Assembly (NCBI GenBank): GCA_905147135.1
Contig: LR990053.1
Span: 14,520,501 to 14,584,500 of the forward strand
Direction of reading: 5' to 3'
DNA length: 64,000 nucleotides
Source: Blastobasis lacticolella
Lineage: Eukaryota > Arthropoda > Insecta > Lepidoptera > Blastobasidae
Part shown: piece after piece, positions 11,101-26,100 of the stretch
Layout of the letters: each line of letters starts with the position of its first letter
How positions within the stretch are numbered: position 1 is the first letter of the stretch
Notes under the pieces: generated by a model
What the model saw: only the letters and a program-made list of their open reading frames with translations
Databases searched by the model: none
What the model was told of the DNA's origin: nothing
Made by a program: the position numbers and the translations under genes

Positions 11101-14100
11101 ACATTATTTAAATTCATGTAGGTAATTACTTTTAGACTGTAAGATTAGCCTACGTCATCGAGTTCAAGACAAATTCCATTTTGTAGCGATAGTAGAGGCT
11201 TAAGAGACGCACATAACGTTGGTCAACCCTGAATCTGCCCGTGCACAACATGGGACAAAAAAACAAGTCAAAATTAGGTTTCACTGCGACGCTTGCTAGG
11301 TTAGCTTGAAGAAATCTCATTGTGGGATAAGCCCGCCTTTGCTATGTACATTTATTATCTTTTGTTAATGTTCTTTATAAAGTTATACGCAATAAAGGGT
11401 TTACATACATACATATAAACGCTTTTTCTCGTTAGGAATAGTTTAAATCAACTTAAGTCACCTAAAGTTTAGTGCAATCGTCCGATACATAGAATCCTTC
11501 CTCCACCAGTGACCGAGTCGGAGAACATGCTGCCCAGGCATCTCTCCCCCGAGGTGGCGGCTGCGCTGCAGAGCGTGCGCTTCATAGCGCAACATATCAA
11601 GGACGCTGACAGGGATAACGAGGTAAGCCATACTTTCAGAAGCTTCTAGGAGCCGAGTGGCAAGAGCGTTTCTCTTGTAAGCTAGCGAGAGAGGTTACAA
11701 TCCTACTAAAGTACCTACATTTGTTTAGAAAAAGATGAAAGTGGATCACTACAACTTTAAGGCGCTATCCTAATTGGCAGTGCGACCATGGTCGTATGAC
11801 GGACGTCGCCCATAGGAGACCTATTTTTTATAAAAATTGCCTACCTAAATTACCTACCTGGTCCTCTCTACAAATACAAATTGCAGTGCCTGACATGTCG
11901 ACCGATGATGATGATGAATACGAACATGTTAAAACCTTTTAATACCTTAAAATAAATTTGTTTTAAATTGACTTCAAAACCGCCCGTTGTACGACCACGG
12001 TCGTACGGCTGTTACGTGCCAATTAGGACAGCGCCAAAGGATTATTCACAGACATCGAAATGAATTTTGTTACTTATTTTAATACACGTAATATATATCA
12101 TAATAATAATATCATACGATTGCCCGCGCTCCATTCTTCGGAGGTCATTTTCAGCCGTCGCGCGTCGATCCTGTCGGTTGATGGCAATCGTCATAAGCTA
12201 CGTCGAAGACCCTTTGGACGGCTAACGCGAAACTTACAAACGCAACACAATTTGTATCCAGGGACATTTGCATTTGCCCTATTTTTGGATCACTCGCCTC
12301 GAGCCGGAATGTTTTTCAATTTTTATTTTCGCCACTAAATCTCAATATTTTCAAAATTCAAAGTTACATAGGCAATACCGACAGCAAACGGTTCAGAATA
12401 AGAAAAAAATAAAAATTGAAAACCATTCGACTCGATGCAAGCGGGTTACAAATAGGGCAAAAGCAAATGCAAGCGCGCACGTCTTCTCGACTTGGCCAAA
12501 GAAACCAAAATATATATTTTAAGCTTATAAAATCTGCAATTTTATAATTCCAAACTGGCCGTGTGGTGTCCGGCAAAGTAGAATAGCACCAACCCCCTAC
12601 ACTCGTGGGTGTCGACAAGGCAACTAATGTTTACAAGACCAAAGATCTAGAGTCTCTGTAGGCTGGAAAATGGGCAGCAGCGTTTCCATTGTTATATTTA
12701 CAACACTGCGATCTCCAACCCGCCTGCCAAGCGTGGAGATTATGGCAATAACTTCCCCTTACGTGGGAGAGACCCTAAGTCCTGCAGTGGACTGTTAATG
12801 GGCTGTGATGATGATGATGATGATTCCAAACCAACCAACCGTTCTTAAAAACCGGCAATACATTAGCGATCATTCGGATGTCGCGGGTGCCCAAATGCGG
12901 TGGTGATCGTTTACCATCAGCTAAGCTTGCTCCTAATCTTCAACAATGTCCAAAACAGTCTCTACCCATTTGAAAGGTTTTAATATTTAGCAATGTTTTC
13001 TCTTATTAATATAACGAGTCCAAAAAGTTGCAACAATTCCTGCCAAAAGGATAAAGTTTTTAACATTTGCTCTGTACTTTGTTAACAAAGTATGTAAACA
13101 AGAGAGTGTAGGTAAGTTGCCGCTCCGTGTTTCCCCGCTTGGTAAATTGCCCGAATCGTAAAATTCTTGTAGTATACACAAGTTTTATAACAAGTCGTAA
13201 AAACCAGTTCCTAGTGAAAACCACCGCCGCAAATATTACTCGGAATTTCGGACTTAAAATATATTATCAAGAACGTAAATTCTAGGTTAAGGAAATCTGT
13301 GGACGTGCATCCTGGAAGTTACGAGAGCGTGTATGATAGACTTTAAGCGTAAACACTTTATGAAATACAGATAGTTTCGAAATAAAGGTAACAACTCTAT
13401 CTACTATTCAACAAGGAAGTTGTGAATTTCATAACTGTCTTTATATTCATAGAGTTTAAGCCATGCAAGTGAAAGCTATGAGAATGCTCATTCGTATAGT
13501 GTTAACAGAGGTAAGGCAGCCGCTGGTAAATGGTATATGCTGGCGTTGTTCCGAACATTTGTTGAAAGCTCGCTCGCTTGGCGTAAATTTACATGAAAAT
13601 AATATGAGGGATTGCTTTTGCTCTAAATACCTGTATCTACCTACCATCGCTAATGTAGACGCGGCGTGACAACAGCATAGTTTTAGGATGTTGTACCCAA
13701 CGCAATCGAATTGATTGCTTCATCATCACCTTGGCGTTAACGTCCCGATTGTGCTCTCGCGCACTAGGGCCCGAGGATTTTGCAGATCAGATTATTACAG
13801 TGGAGCGACTGCCATCTTACCTCCGTGATACTGCAACCCGAGGAACCTGACCAGTAGGATCATCGTTACACATTCATCCGCCTGAATGTGCAGATTTCAT
13901 CACGATGTTTTCCCTAAGATATTTTCCGTAAGAGTATAGGTTAGCATTCAACTAATGTACATTACTCAGAAAAGAGTCATTGGTACATGGCCGCAGTGGG
14001 ATTCGAACCCTGTACCTCTCACTTACGAGTCAGATACCTTAACCACCCGGCCACCGACGCTCCTGCCTTTTGACTACCTTTAATCCTTTTATTACCTATA

Positions 14101-17100
14101 TCAAGAAAATGGATATGTTGAGTCATTTATTTATATTAAACACCTATGCAAAACCTGGCCGGATAGCTAGCACATTAAACAATCACCAGTTAGTTCGTGT
14201 ACTTAATTGAAAGCAACGCAAATAGGCTTTTAATTATCTGGCATGAAGCACATACTTAAACAATTAATCACAATGACAATCAGATACACGTTCAATTATA
14301 CAAAACTGCTCGTTCCATTTCATAAAGAGAGAAAAATTCCTAAAACGGCGAGGTGACCTGGAATTCCAGTTTCAAAATGTCCGTACTGATAATACCGTTT
14401 TAAATATTCAACGGCTCTTACCAGATGAGGTATTAAATTATTATGGCGGCTGGTGATTGCCCGACATCCGAATCGAGAATAGACCAGGGCCCGAGTTAGG
14501 CGTGTTCATAATTAAAATAAAAAACGGAAATGTACAATAGGGAAACAATCATACTCCCGAGGCGACTGTGGCCAAGACTGGGCGAAGTTTAGTAGAGGAA
14601 TGTAAATTGAAAATTTAAATAGCAGTAGGAACTTAAAAGCCATACGATAAATAAATAAGTAGAGGAGAAAAAGCAGGAAAGTGGACCCTGGCAGAAGTCG
14701 GGATTGACATACATATATTTAATTCAAAGTTCAAAGTCATTTATTTGTAACAGGTGTGTATACATGACGTTATAAAGTTGGATATCTCTCTATGTCTATC
14801 CCTATTTTGGGCATACAAATATTACATTAGTATGTATATAAGCATATTTAACACAATTCACAAAATTAAATATTAATACTTAATAGTACTTTAAGCCCTT
14901 ATTTCTACAAATTTCTGGGTAATTGGATCCATATTTTTTTAATTAAAAAATTATTTAGTGTCATAAAAACAATATTGTAGAAGCCAATAAGTTAACTTTA
15001 CTTTAAAATGCCTCCGCTAATATTTTTATTTCATTCGGTAAATTATTATACAGCATTATGCACATATTGTGTAAATTATTTTTATATATTTAAGATTTGC
15101 ATGGAGGTTTATGCAACAGATTTTCATATTGGGCCCTTTGAGTCCTGGTACTTACTTCTAGATTGGACTTTTGGATTGTTCACAATAAATTTTCAATCGC
15201 TCTTTTTTACCCCCGACGAAAAAAGAGTGGCGTTATAAGTTTGAAGTATATCTGTGTGTCTGCCTGTGGCGTCGTAGCTCCCGAATCTAAAGATTCTAAA
15301 CCGATTTGGATTGGGTTTTCTCTATTTGAAAGCCAGTTTAATCGAGATGGTTAGAAAGAAAGAAAGAAAATATATTTATTCGACGAAAAGATGTTACAAA
15401 GACGCTCTTACATGTTCCCATTTGATAATAAATGCTAGTCCAGATCCAGTAGGCACACACTAGAATTGTATGCCGACTGTACTCGGACCAAAATGTAAAC
15501 AAAAACAGTTTTAACGGTTAGCTTGACTTTATTTAATTTAAATCGGAATTTATTGGAGTATAATTAAGTAAACTTGGCCGGGGGTTATCAGGCTTTTTCT
15601 GTCAATGACTATAACACGTTACAAAATGCAGTTGTGACCATGGCAATCGCCTGTATCATCCACGACTCATACATTTGGATAACACATTACTTATTCGTAC
15701 TTGTAGTGTACTTACTGTATAACCTTACAAGCTTCAATCATGTAGAGCTCGTCTAGTCTAAGATGACGCACCCCACTACTTAGTTAGTTGATTTCGATGT
15801 GTGAGTGCAAATATTAATAACGACACTTCATCTGTGTGGGAGCCAATGAACGACGCGTGCTCCGACGTTTGAATCTTACCGGCAACTGAATGACCAATTA
15901 CAACGGCATTTGTATTTGTGTTGCGTCTATATTTTAAACTTGCTTGTGTGCGTTAATGCGATAGTGGGGCGCGTCGTTTTAAATTAGATGAGCTCTACAA
16001 AAGTATATTTAACATGAATTTCAGCGAAGCTTCTCATTTAAAAACTAATCTAAATTAAAATGCTTCGCTTTGGGCATTAGTATTTTTACGTCAAGGTTGC
16101 AAACAAGTTCGCCTGATGGTTAGCAGTTGTCGCAGCCTATGGACTTTTAATATACCTAATATTATATCTATCTATACATAATATAAAACAAAGTCGCTTC
16201 CCACCGTCTGTCCCTATGTATCTATGTACTTGAGATCTTTGTGATGTATGTTGAGATCTTTTAAACTACGCAACGGATTAAAATCCTTCAAAATGCATTA
16301 AAATGTAGTTTTCAAAAATTAATAGAGTGATTCAAGAGGAAGGTTTATAAGCAATAAAAATGGGTATGTAGGGGTAAGACAGGTGTACGCGAACAAAGTC
16401 GCGCCGGGTCCACTAGTCTAAACTAAAAGACTTTGCTTTGGGCTTTTTTTATACCACCAAGGTAGCAAACTAGCTCGCCTGATGGTAAGCAGTTAACCGC
16501 AGTTAGTTAACGTTTGCAATACCAGGGTATCACGGAGGGGTTAGTTAAACTTTTAGGGCTTGGCCTAAGTTTTTTTTATATTAGGCTATCCTGACATTTG
16601 ACCGCTATTTCACCTGGTGATAAGTGTCGATGCGGCCGAAGATGGAGCATGTATTGTAAGCAAGTACCTAATTTAATAAAAGAACACCGAAAACCCCGTG
16701 CCGCCTCTGCAATCGATGTTAATAACCCAATAATTAACTTAAGCTTATGCTAATTTGCCGAGGCGTTGAGGCGCTCGAGATATTTTCAGGCATGCCTCGA
16801 GAATATAGGGGATTATGAACTAGCTGTCATACAACAAGACGTATAGCGAATTATGAGGTAAGAAGGAGTCTTAGAAGACATTTACAGATTACGAGAACGG
16901 TAGGGAATCACGTGTGCGAGTTTTTACCCTGATAATTATAATCTAGACGCTTTCAAGGCTAGAGTGAATAGGCTGTTCCTAGACAGGTATTCTCCATCAT
17001 CGGCCTCATCGTCACTTACCATTAGGAGAGGTGGCGGTCAAATGCCAGGCTAGTCCAATTATATAAAAGAAGAGCATTGATGTGCATTTGAAATTGATAG

Positions 17101-20100
17101 GCTTATTATTTTATATTAAAACAAGTTTTATTATATTATTTCTTATTATATTATTAAAACAAGTTTTTTGGAGAATTTGATAAAAAAGTGAAAGATTTTC
17201 GAAAAATATTCACTCAATAGTAACAGTTGATGTTATGCTGTAGCAAAATTGTCACAAATCTTTGGTTTGTCACCAAGGTTATGATTAGCTTGATATTTCG
17301 AAGTTGCATGATCCATTGTGGCGAGTAGACTGATTTTTCTGAAGCCCGTCTAAGTGTTAGGTTTAATTTTTAACTTTGTGATGTTATAATGAGAAACTTA
17401 ACTTGTGTGAAATCAGGGGCAACTTCAGCAACACTAGAGGCGCTACCAATACATTGCCCGCCTGGAGACCTCTGGTATACCTCTTGAACGATTCCATTTC
17501 ATATTCCAATGGAAACACTGTGGCTGGGAACTCATTCCACATCCAATTCGTGTATTCATCATCGTCGCGCTTCAAAAAGACATTAGTACGTCTTTTTCCT
17601 TACAGCCGGTGAGTAAACTGAAAGCGTGAGATAAGGATAATGGTCTAAACTACGAATATTAATATCAGAGATATAACTCATGTGTGTAACGCAGTGAGCG
17701 GGGCATAAGGCCTCGGTACATCAAAAGAATGTTGGGAGTAAAAGAACCTCCGTGGGGATATGTCACGTTAGATGGAGCAGTTTCTAAATCTTGTTGACGA
17801 ATTTACGTTTTTTTACGTTATAGGTTGTGGTCTCGCGTACGAGGGCCCGGGGTCTGCCTTGACTATGATCCAGGACTTAGCAGATCAGATAATTGATTAC
17901 AGTAGAACGACTGGCATCAGAACTCCGCTACCCTGCTACCAGGGGAACCTATGGTTACACATTCAGTCGTCTGATGTGCAGGTATCATCACGGTGTTTTC
18001 CCTCACCGTAAGAGCATCGGTTGGCGTTCAACTAATGTACATTACTCAGAAACAGTCATTGGTACATGGCCGCAGTGGAATTAGAACCCGGTACCTCTCG
18101 CTTACGAGTCGGATACCCTAACCACTCGGCACACCGACGCTCCTCCTTTGTACGTTATAGTAAATTATAGGAATTATTTTACCCCTTTTCGTATGAAGAT
18201 GCTCGGAAGGTGGTCAATTTACCGTTCTAAAGTTTGAAGGACACTAACTGACAGATCAGTTGTATTCAGCACTTTCGCGTGCGAACTTCTAAAGGCTTGC
18301 GGTAATCAAATGACATCATCACACCGCCCCCGTGTGTGCTGCCTAATTATAAATTTTACTCTTTACGAAAAAACAGGCTATTCAAAACAGAGACCTATAA
18401 AATACGAAATAAGGTTTATTTTCTTCTTGGCACTTTTTTCTACATGTTCCAAAGGAGCTTCACAAAAATAATACATTCATTAGCGGAGCTATAAAGATCT
18501 CCGAATAACGGGCGAGCGTTGAAAAGATCACGTTGAAGACATAATTTGTGTGTACGAGCAAAAAATGTCGAGATCAAAAGCGGTTGGATCGGGGGAAAAA
18601 TTGATGACGTCATCAATGGCTGGGGGCGCAACAATCGCTTTCGTAAGGGACGGTGCTCACCGGTTAGCTTAATGGTATATTAGGTAAATTTGTTGTTGTT
18701 TGAAGATAACTTGGAAGCACGCGGGGTCCAATTAACCTTCACCTCGCTTGATCCAACGTTGGATATTTCAATATTGAGAATAAAAAAATAATTATCGTGT
18801 TATGCGCACGAAGGCCCGGGTACCGCCTTGACCATGATCCAGGGTCTGGCAGATTAGATAATTTCAGTAGAGCGACTGTTATCTGACCTCCGTGGCCCTG
18901 CTACCAGGAGAACCGGACCAGATTGGATCATGGTTGCACGGTCAGTCAGTAGGTGCATCGGTTAGTGTTCAACTAAGGTACACGTTGGAAAATAATATCA
19001 CGGCCAGTTTCAGACATTATGTCGACTTGCTAAACCTTTCCTCGACTGTACAATGTATGTTCAACGGTGAACATTGCCCGTCACCACAGCACACAACCAA
19101 ATCGTTTCGTTCGCGAATATGTGTAAGTTTTCGACGCGAAGAAGTTTGCGCAACGCTCGTTCGTGACACGAACCCGCACGAACGTAATAAAAATATCATT
19201 CGGGGCTAATAACCGAAATCCACCTTTGTGGAGCGGACCTCGCGCCTTGGGAGCGTCGTGTGATGAACATTGATGAATATTTTATGTTTCTACGCCCTGT
19301 CTGTCCTCGGTTTGACAGGCTACGCACCGGAATGCGAACTCGGGGCAATCCCCTACCTACCCTTGCTTAATATCCTTCTTTTAACCCAACAAAAAAATAA
19401 TTAGCCAAAGTGGTGCAGCCGTTATAAAGAACACATTCGGTAGATTGATTTTTATTTCTTCCTCTTGTACTCCTTTGGCTTTTATCCTAACACTCGGATT
19501 TCGAAAGCCATTTAAGTGTCAATAAACTCATTCTCTGTGTTTTGATTTTAAGAAACGCTCACTCATCTTACCCTTCTCTAGCCGGAGCAGGCCATTAATC
19601 CGTTCTCTAGCACCTACTGTTCACGAAAACGGATCGGTGCCGGGCGTGATTGACATGTTGTGTTGTATGGTAAACTGAGTAAAAAATCTACTGATATTAT
19701 AATGCGAAAGTTTGTAGGGATGTATGAATGTTTGTTACTTCTACACGCAAGAACTACTGAATGGATTTTTAGGAATTTTGGCAGCAATATAGCTTATAGC
19801 CCAGATTATCACATAGGCCACAATTTATCTCGAAATTTTATGTAGTTCACACGGGAACGGGTTTGGAACGTTACATCTGGAATTTTACGCGGATGTAGTT
19901 GCGGACATAAGCTAGTATAAGATACATACAAGCCGCATACCTGCACCCGTCGGTAATTCATCAATATCAACAGGCAAGCAGGCCACCTGATAGATGGAAA
20001 GTGGTTGTCGCTGAATGTGCACATTAGCAACATCAGGGGATCACAAATGCCCACTTCAGAAACTCGGGACAGGACTCTGTTGTAGGAATCTAGGTACGTA

Positions 20101-23100
20101 AAGGGGTACGCAACTCTGTACATCAAAAGTGGCCCAAAAGTTTAGGAGGTCCGAGGTACCGGTTCGAACTCCAGCGCCGGCATGTACCAATGACTCTTTT
20201 CTGAGTTATGTACATTAGTTGAACACTAACCGATGCTCTTACGGTGAGAGAAAATATCGTGATTAAACCTGTACATTGAATGTGTAACGATGATCTATTA
20301 TATGGTCAAGTATCCTTGTTAACAGTGTGACGGAGGTCAGATGGCAGTCGCTCCACTGCAATTACCTGGTCTGCCAAATTCTGGATCATGGTCAAGGTGG
20401 ACCTCGGACTCTCGCGCGAGAGCACGAACAACCCTTGACGATTAATTATTTCGTATTTTGATATATCTGATCTGAGTAAAACTGAATCTCGGGGTACTGA
20501 AAACAGCTCATGCTATTTTTGAATCGCTCGCTTCGAACTGAACAGCTTTAATTTTTAATTTCCAGCATTAAAATTCGATATTTTTATGCATGATGCTGTT
20601 TTTCTCTATTTGTGAACCATAATCTTTCGGTGCTGCCAATGTGATTTAAAAAAGATTGAATTTTACATGCCGAAAATAAAAATTTAAAATCGGTCGAATC
20701 AAGGCGAGTTATTCAAAAATAGAGCACCCGGAGTCCTCTGGACCCCACCCAGGTGTGCGCAACCCACGGCACGTAGATACAAATAAATATTTGCACACAC
20801 ACCTTGAGATATGTACGTTTGCCGAGGCACCTTGCCTAATGAGATTTTATTAGAAACACCCGCCGCCTTTGAGATTAGTTGTTTAATTAATTATCTCAAT
20901 GTTAATTGCCATTAAAGTTTCCGAGCACAAGGGTGAGGGGTGGAGTACTTTGCGAGTAATTGATATGTGACGTGTTTACTATTATAAATGTTTGACGGAT
21001 GAACATATTCCTTCTTATCCTCCATCCTGGTTGGACTAACAATCTAATTTTAATAAATAGATAATAATAAATCGCTGGCACACACTTCGATGAAGTTATT
21101 TAATTCCTATACCCAAAAAATTTTATTCATAAGTATACTCGTACAAACTGAATATTCCTTGTATCTATTCGCACTAAAAATCTCAAATTACTCCCAACAC
21201 GTGTTTCCGAATCGTTTCAAATTAACGAGCGATCGAAAGTGAACCAGCGACTCCATATCCCTGCTTTGGCCACATTAAGCGTAGTTAATGACTGCCCCAT
21301 ATGGCGACACAATTAGACACTTAGCGGCACTAAAGCAACTAAGTAAAGCGAGATAAGTTCGACTAAGTCACTCAGTTGAGTGCCAGTGCTATTTACGGGC
21401 GTGCAACAGAGTAGACTAGAATCGGACCCGTTTACGATACATGCACGTCCGGGTTTTGACGGACGACTTTGTTATTACCCATTCTGCTTAAATAACGATG
21501 TTTGTTCCGAGAAATTATAATAGCCAGGTTCTATCATCGATAGTTCATCCTCATCTTAGAACCAAACCGATTCCGTACTGTGATCCGTATCCGTATATCC
21601 GTATTCCGATCCGGTTTCAGTGGAAATGTGCCGGCGGAAGTAGACCGTATAGTACCTTCGTACACACATACAGGCCAAACATACCTCTCCCTTTGGGTTT
21701 TGCAGCAGTCGGGGTAAAAATATCAATAGACGCGCAAGCCTACGCATATGTAAAGGCTTTACACCTTAGCACCTGACAGTTCTTAGTTCGCTTCTCAACC
21801 GAATCCAAAGTAGTAAGTTGATATTTGGCTAACGTGGATGGCAGCACTACTTCGTGCAAAACCAAACCTGTGCTTGATAAAGCTGAAGTAGCTGTTCCGA
21901 AGTACAGTACCGCCTAATCTTTGATGAATGCCGAGTCTTTTTGCTGCAAAATTTAATATGTATTTGATTTACTATCGGCGAAGTTGAGATTAGAGCTCAA
22001 CAGCGAGGAGCTGGAGGCTCCCATAAACAGTTGCATCTCAGAAAGTCGGTGCTAGTAATCGGATTTGTTTGGCGGAAATCATTTTACCTGTCTTTCCTTC
22101 AAGTGGATTCCTTTATAGCAATGGTTGTACAAAGCAAAAGAAAAAGTTAACACAATTTTTCTCGGATAGTTCGTATCGGATAGTGGCAATGCACAAGAAC
22201 CCCAAGTAAGTGCCAGTAACTTAGTTTGACGACTCTTACAATTGACGACGGATAAGTTGAACCGGCGGACGTCTGACGTAAAAATTGCAAGTTATGACGT
22301 ATAGTTACTGTTCAGTATAGTGTATTAACGTAATAGTTCAGTAGTTGTGATGGGGGATACAGTGAACAATTCGATTTTTAGTTTTAACTACTTTAAGGCT
22401 TTCAGTGCCGGTAAAATGGAGTGACCAGGTGTTAGGTATGTGATGTGATTGTTAGAATAGTAACTGCTTATCATCAGGTGACTCGTATTTTGTTTGCCAC
22501 CTTGGTGGTAAAAAGAATATATGAATCTTCTTTGGGTCGGGTGGGCTATCTGCTCATCAGCTTAGCACGCACTGCGATTAAACGTAGGCGATTGTGGAAT
22601 TGCTGAAAACGCAAAGCCGAATACAACCATGCACTGCGGCTGGCGTTCTGCGTAAATTTATTTCAGTACCCACCTGAATTTCTGGCGAGCAGCGTGTGTT
22701 TTAGTTTAGTAAAAAAAATAGATGTGTAAACAACGCCGCCATAAGCAGATCAAAGACATTTAAAAGGGCACATTATCATAGTCGACAGACGACGTTTACG
22801 AAACAGATAAAATATCGAATGTGGCCCAAATAAATCAAGCGTGTTCTAAATGTAGCAAGTTACGTTTTTAAAAACAGTCACTAAAAAAATTCGCTTATGC
22901 ATGCGCTTGTATAGAAACCTATGTGCATAATTTTTTTTATATACTAGTAATCCTGCAGTCCAGCATTACTCCAAAGACGTTCATATCGACTATTCAGTCT
23001 TCGTAATACCTGACGATAATATCGACTCATAAAATCCCTCAAACAATATTCATTCGCAATACAACCTGTCTGCCAACTTTTTAAATAAAGTTAATGAACG

Positions 23101-26100
23101 AAGAGGACCCTCAAGGATCTATTTCCCTTCGAAATTATCTTTCCGCTAATCAAAGAGAGGCTGTAATTAGATTTTAGGATAAAATAAAACATCGCCAGGG
23201 GATGTAGGGGCCGAGACGTGAAATTTGATGGTCTTTTATTAGTAATTAAATGCCGTCATGCGGAATTTTCTTAATTTTTCGTTTCAATGCGACGGAACTT
23301 TCCATGTTTCCTTGTGTATTTTACGGTTGGAGAAATTCTTGCGGCATTTAGGAGGGTTTAGCTATAGGAAAAGCTGTTTCTATGCGGTGTTCTGTGGGGT
23401 CCATTTATGTGACGTTGAAGAATTTTTTAGATCAACTTATTAGATTTATGTGAAGAATTTCATGATTATTATTAGTTTTGGATATTACGCATGGCATGGC
23501 AATGGCATTTCATACCACCAAGATGGCAGACAAGCTTACGTCCTGCCTGATGGTAAGCGGTTACCCCAGCCTATGGACGTTTGTCATCACTAATGCGCTG
23601 CCGAAACTATAAAATCCTTTTTATCCCTTTCTTGAAAAACTTCATGCTGTATTTTCCACGGAAAACTTATCCAAAGAGCTCATTCCACAACCTTTAGTGT
23701 GCGTGGGAGAAAGTTCTTTTGGTACCAACTGTTCGCGACCAATATAAAGAAATCTTAGACAGATAATGTACTTATTATGTTGTTATTCTATTACTTTTAA
23801 GTTGTATGAATGTGTTATTGGACCAAATAAAGACACGTTTATGTCTATGATGCTGATGCTTTATATACTGTGACAGAAAAAGACAACTCACTTTTTTCAA
23901 AATGGACTCTATTTAGTCAAAAGTAACAATTTCATATAAAGTATGCAAGTTACTGAAAAATAATCATGAGATTACAAAAACCGAACAGTATTCGCGCAAC
24001 TCTATCCTAAAGTAAATCAGACTCCGCAAAACCTGTAAGTGCCAAATTATCGACTGATGAAGCCGTATTAGGACGATAATTCGGTGGACATTAAGCAGTG
24101 TAATGCCACAGTTTAGTAAGATCCAGTACCATCTCAGCCTTATTCTTGAAATATCTACGCGCGCTCGTTCAGCGAATGTCATGACTGATAATGTAGTAGT
24201 TGAAATTTATTTCGGACAAAAATATATACAATGAATTACATACATTGTCAATATTTTGTTAGTAAATCTTAAAGGATTGATCGATATACAACACAAACGC
24301 AATTCTACCTATTCGCGATTCTACACAATATGGATTCCGCACAACTGACATTCAAGACATTATTTATTCTACACAGTCTTCAATTATACACAAACGCGTT
24401 TCTTCCTGTTCGCGATTCTACACAATATTAATTCCACACAAATGCTGCCATTCAACAGATTCGCTATTCCACAACGCTGGGGACCTAGCACTGGCTGACT
24501 TAGACCTGGACCTAAGTTTAATGGAACCAGTCAAGGTTGGCCAAGGTCAACCCTATTTAAGAAACCTAGTCCAATGCTTTGTTGGTTGACTGGGGTTGAC
24601 CTTGGTCTTAACTTTTTTTTTATGTCATACTGTAGTCAAACAGGCAAGCGGGCCACCTGATGGAAAGTGGTCACCAATGCCTATAGACATTACCAACACC
24701 AAGAGTATCTGTCATACGGTACGCAAACAGGCAAGCGGGCCACCTGATGGAAAGTGGTCACCACTGCCTATAGACATTACCAACACCAAGAGTATCGCCA
24801 ATGCGTTGCCCACCTGTATAACACGTAGATCTGGCAGCAAAAGGCAAATGCCCCCCACTGCCAAAGCTACGGTTCCCCAAATCCCCACCCCACGGAGCAC
24901 TGGAAACCTTACTCACCGGCAGAAACACAATACTATTTCAAAGAGTATTGTTTAGCTGCGGTATTCTGTAAGGTGGAGGTACTTCCCCAGTCGGGCGGCT
25001 CTAATTCGAACGGGATACCCCGCTATGCCCTACCTCTCTTCTACTAGGTCCACTAAACTTACACCCTGGTCTAGTTCTAGCTGAGGTTACAATACAACCA
25101 TTCTCATTGTGCCCAGCGTTGAACAATGTGTGAATGGTAGTCCAGGGTCTACAGCGTTGACCAGGCTGGTTGGATCAGAGTTAGGATCAGAGTTCTTATG
25201 AGACTTCTATGAGCAACGCGTTCCAATTTGGTCTGTCAGTGTAAATCAACAATACACTAACGGGCCGCCTGCCCTTAGAAGCATAGGTGGCCTAGTGGTT
25301 ATAGTATCCGACTCCTAAGCGAGAGGGGCCGGGTTTGAATCCCACTGCCGCCATGTACCAATGATTTTTTTCTGATATATGTACATTAGTTGAATACTAA
25401 CCGATGCTCTAAGGGTGAGGGCAAACAACATGATGAAACCTGCTCATTCAGGTGACCAAATGTGTAGGTAACCATGATCCAATTTGTTCAGGTTCCCGTG
25501 GTAGCAGGTCAGATGGCAGTCGCTCCACTGTAATTACTTGATCTGCCAATCCTGGATCATGGTCAATGCAGACCCGGGCCCTCGTGAGCGAGAGGACAAC
25601 CTTCACATTAACGCCAAGATGACGAGATGACTTAAAATATGTAACGAATATGTAGCGAATCTGGTGAATCGCATCAGTTGTGTAGAATTAATGTTGTGTA
25701 GAATCACGAACAGGAAGAAACGCGTTTGTGTATAATTGAAGACTGTGTGGAATAAATAATGTGTTGAATGTCAGTTGTGCGGAATCCATATTGTGTAGAA
25801 TCGCGAATAGGTAGAATTGCGTTTGTGTTGTACATCGATCAATCCATCTTAAATACTAAAGGTTACACTAATTATAATTTCCTTAATTTCCCCTTTTTGT
25901 GGTCCCAGTAACAGCCCGGGGGTGTGCTGGACCTCCCATTAATCCTAAAAGATTAGAGAAGTTATTGTACAGATGGACTAAAAGTGATGAGGGTCAAGCT
26001 TCAGGTCATCATCAATCCCGGTCGTACTCTAGGACGGTGCGCGAGGGACGGTGTCCGCCGTTCTTATCCACTTCGTGTGATCTTTAGCATGCTTGGTGGC

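Larger units (their letters stand above)
24258..25862. mobile_element. 1.6-kb element with ~215-bp terminal inverted repeats
   Basis: The left arm 24258-24473 is repeated in inverted order at 25643-25862 with a few mismatches. Each arm contains two subrepeats built on GCGATTCTACACAATA and the preceding ACACAAACGC module. The interior holds an inverted-repeat-free core (24475-24606 and 25046-25275) broken by two nested SINEs (24607-25045 and 25285-25618). No transposase is present, so this would be a non-autonomous DNA element of a type I cannot name. Confidence 0.75.

Noticed and set aside
13980..14064. tRNA-like sequence with A and B boxes
   Set aside because: It is the head of a SINE that occurs many times with the same body; no CCA-side acceptor pairing is seen.
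18440..18634. A 64-codon minus-strand frame, considered as a transposase piece
   Set aside because: No catalytic motif or inverted repeats around it could be found.
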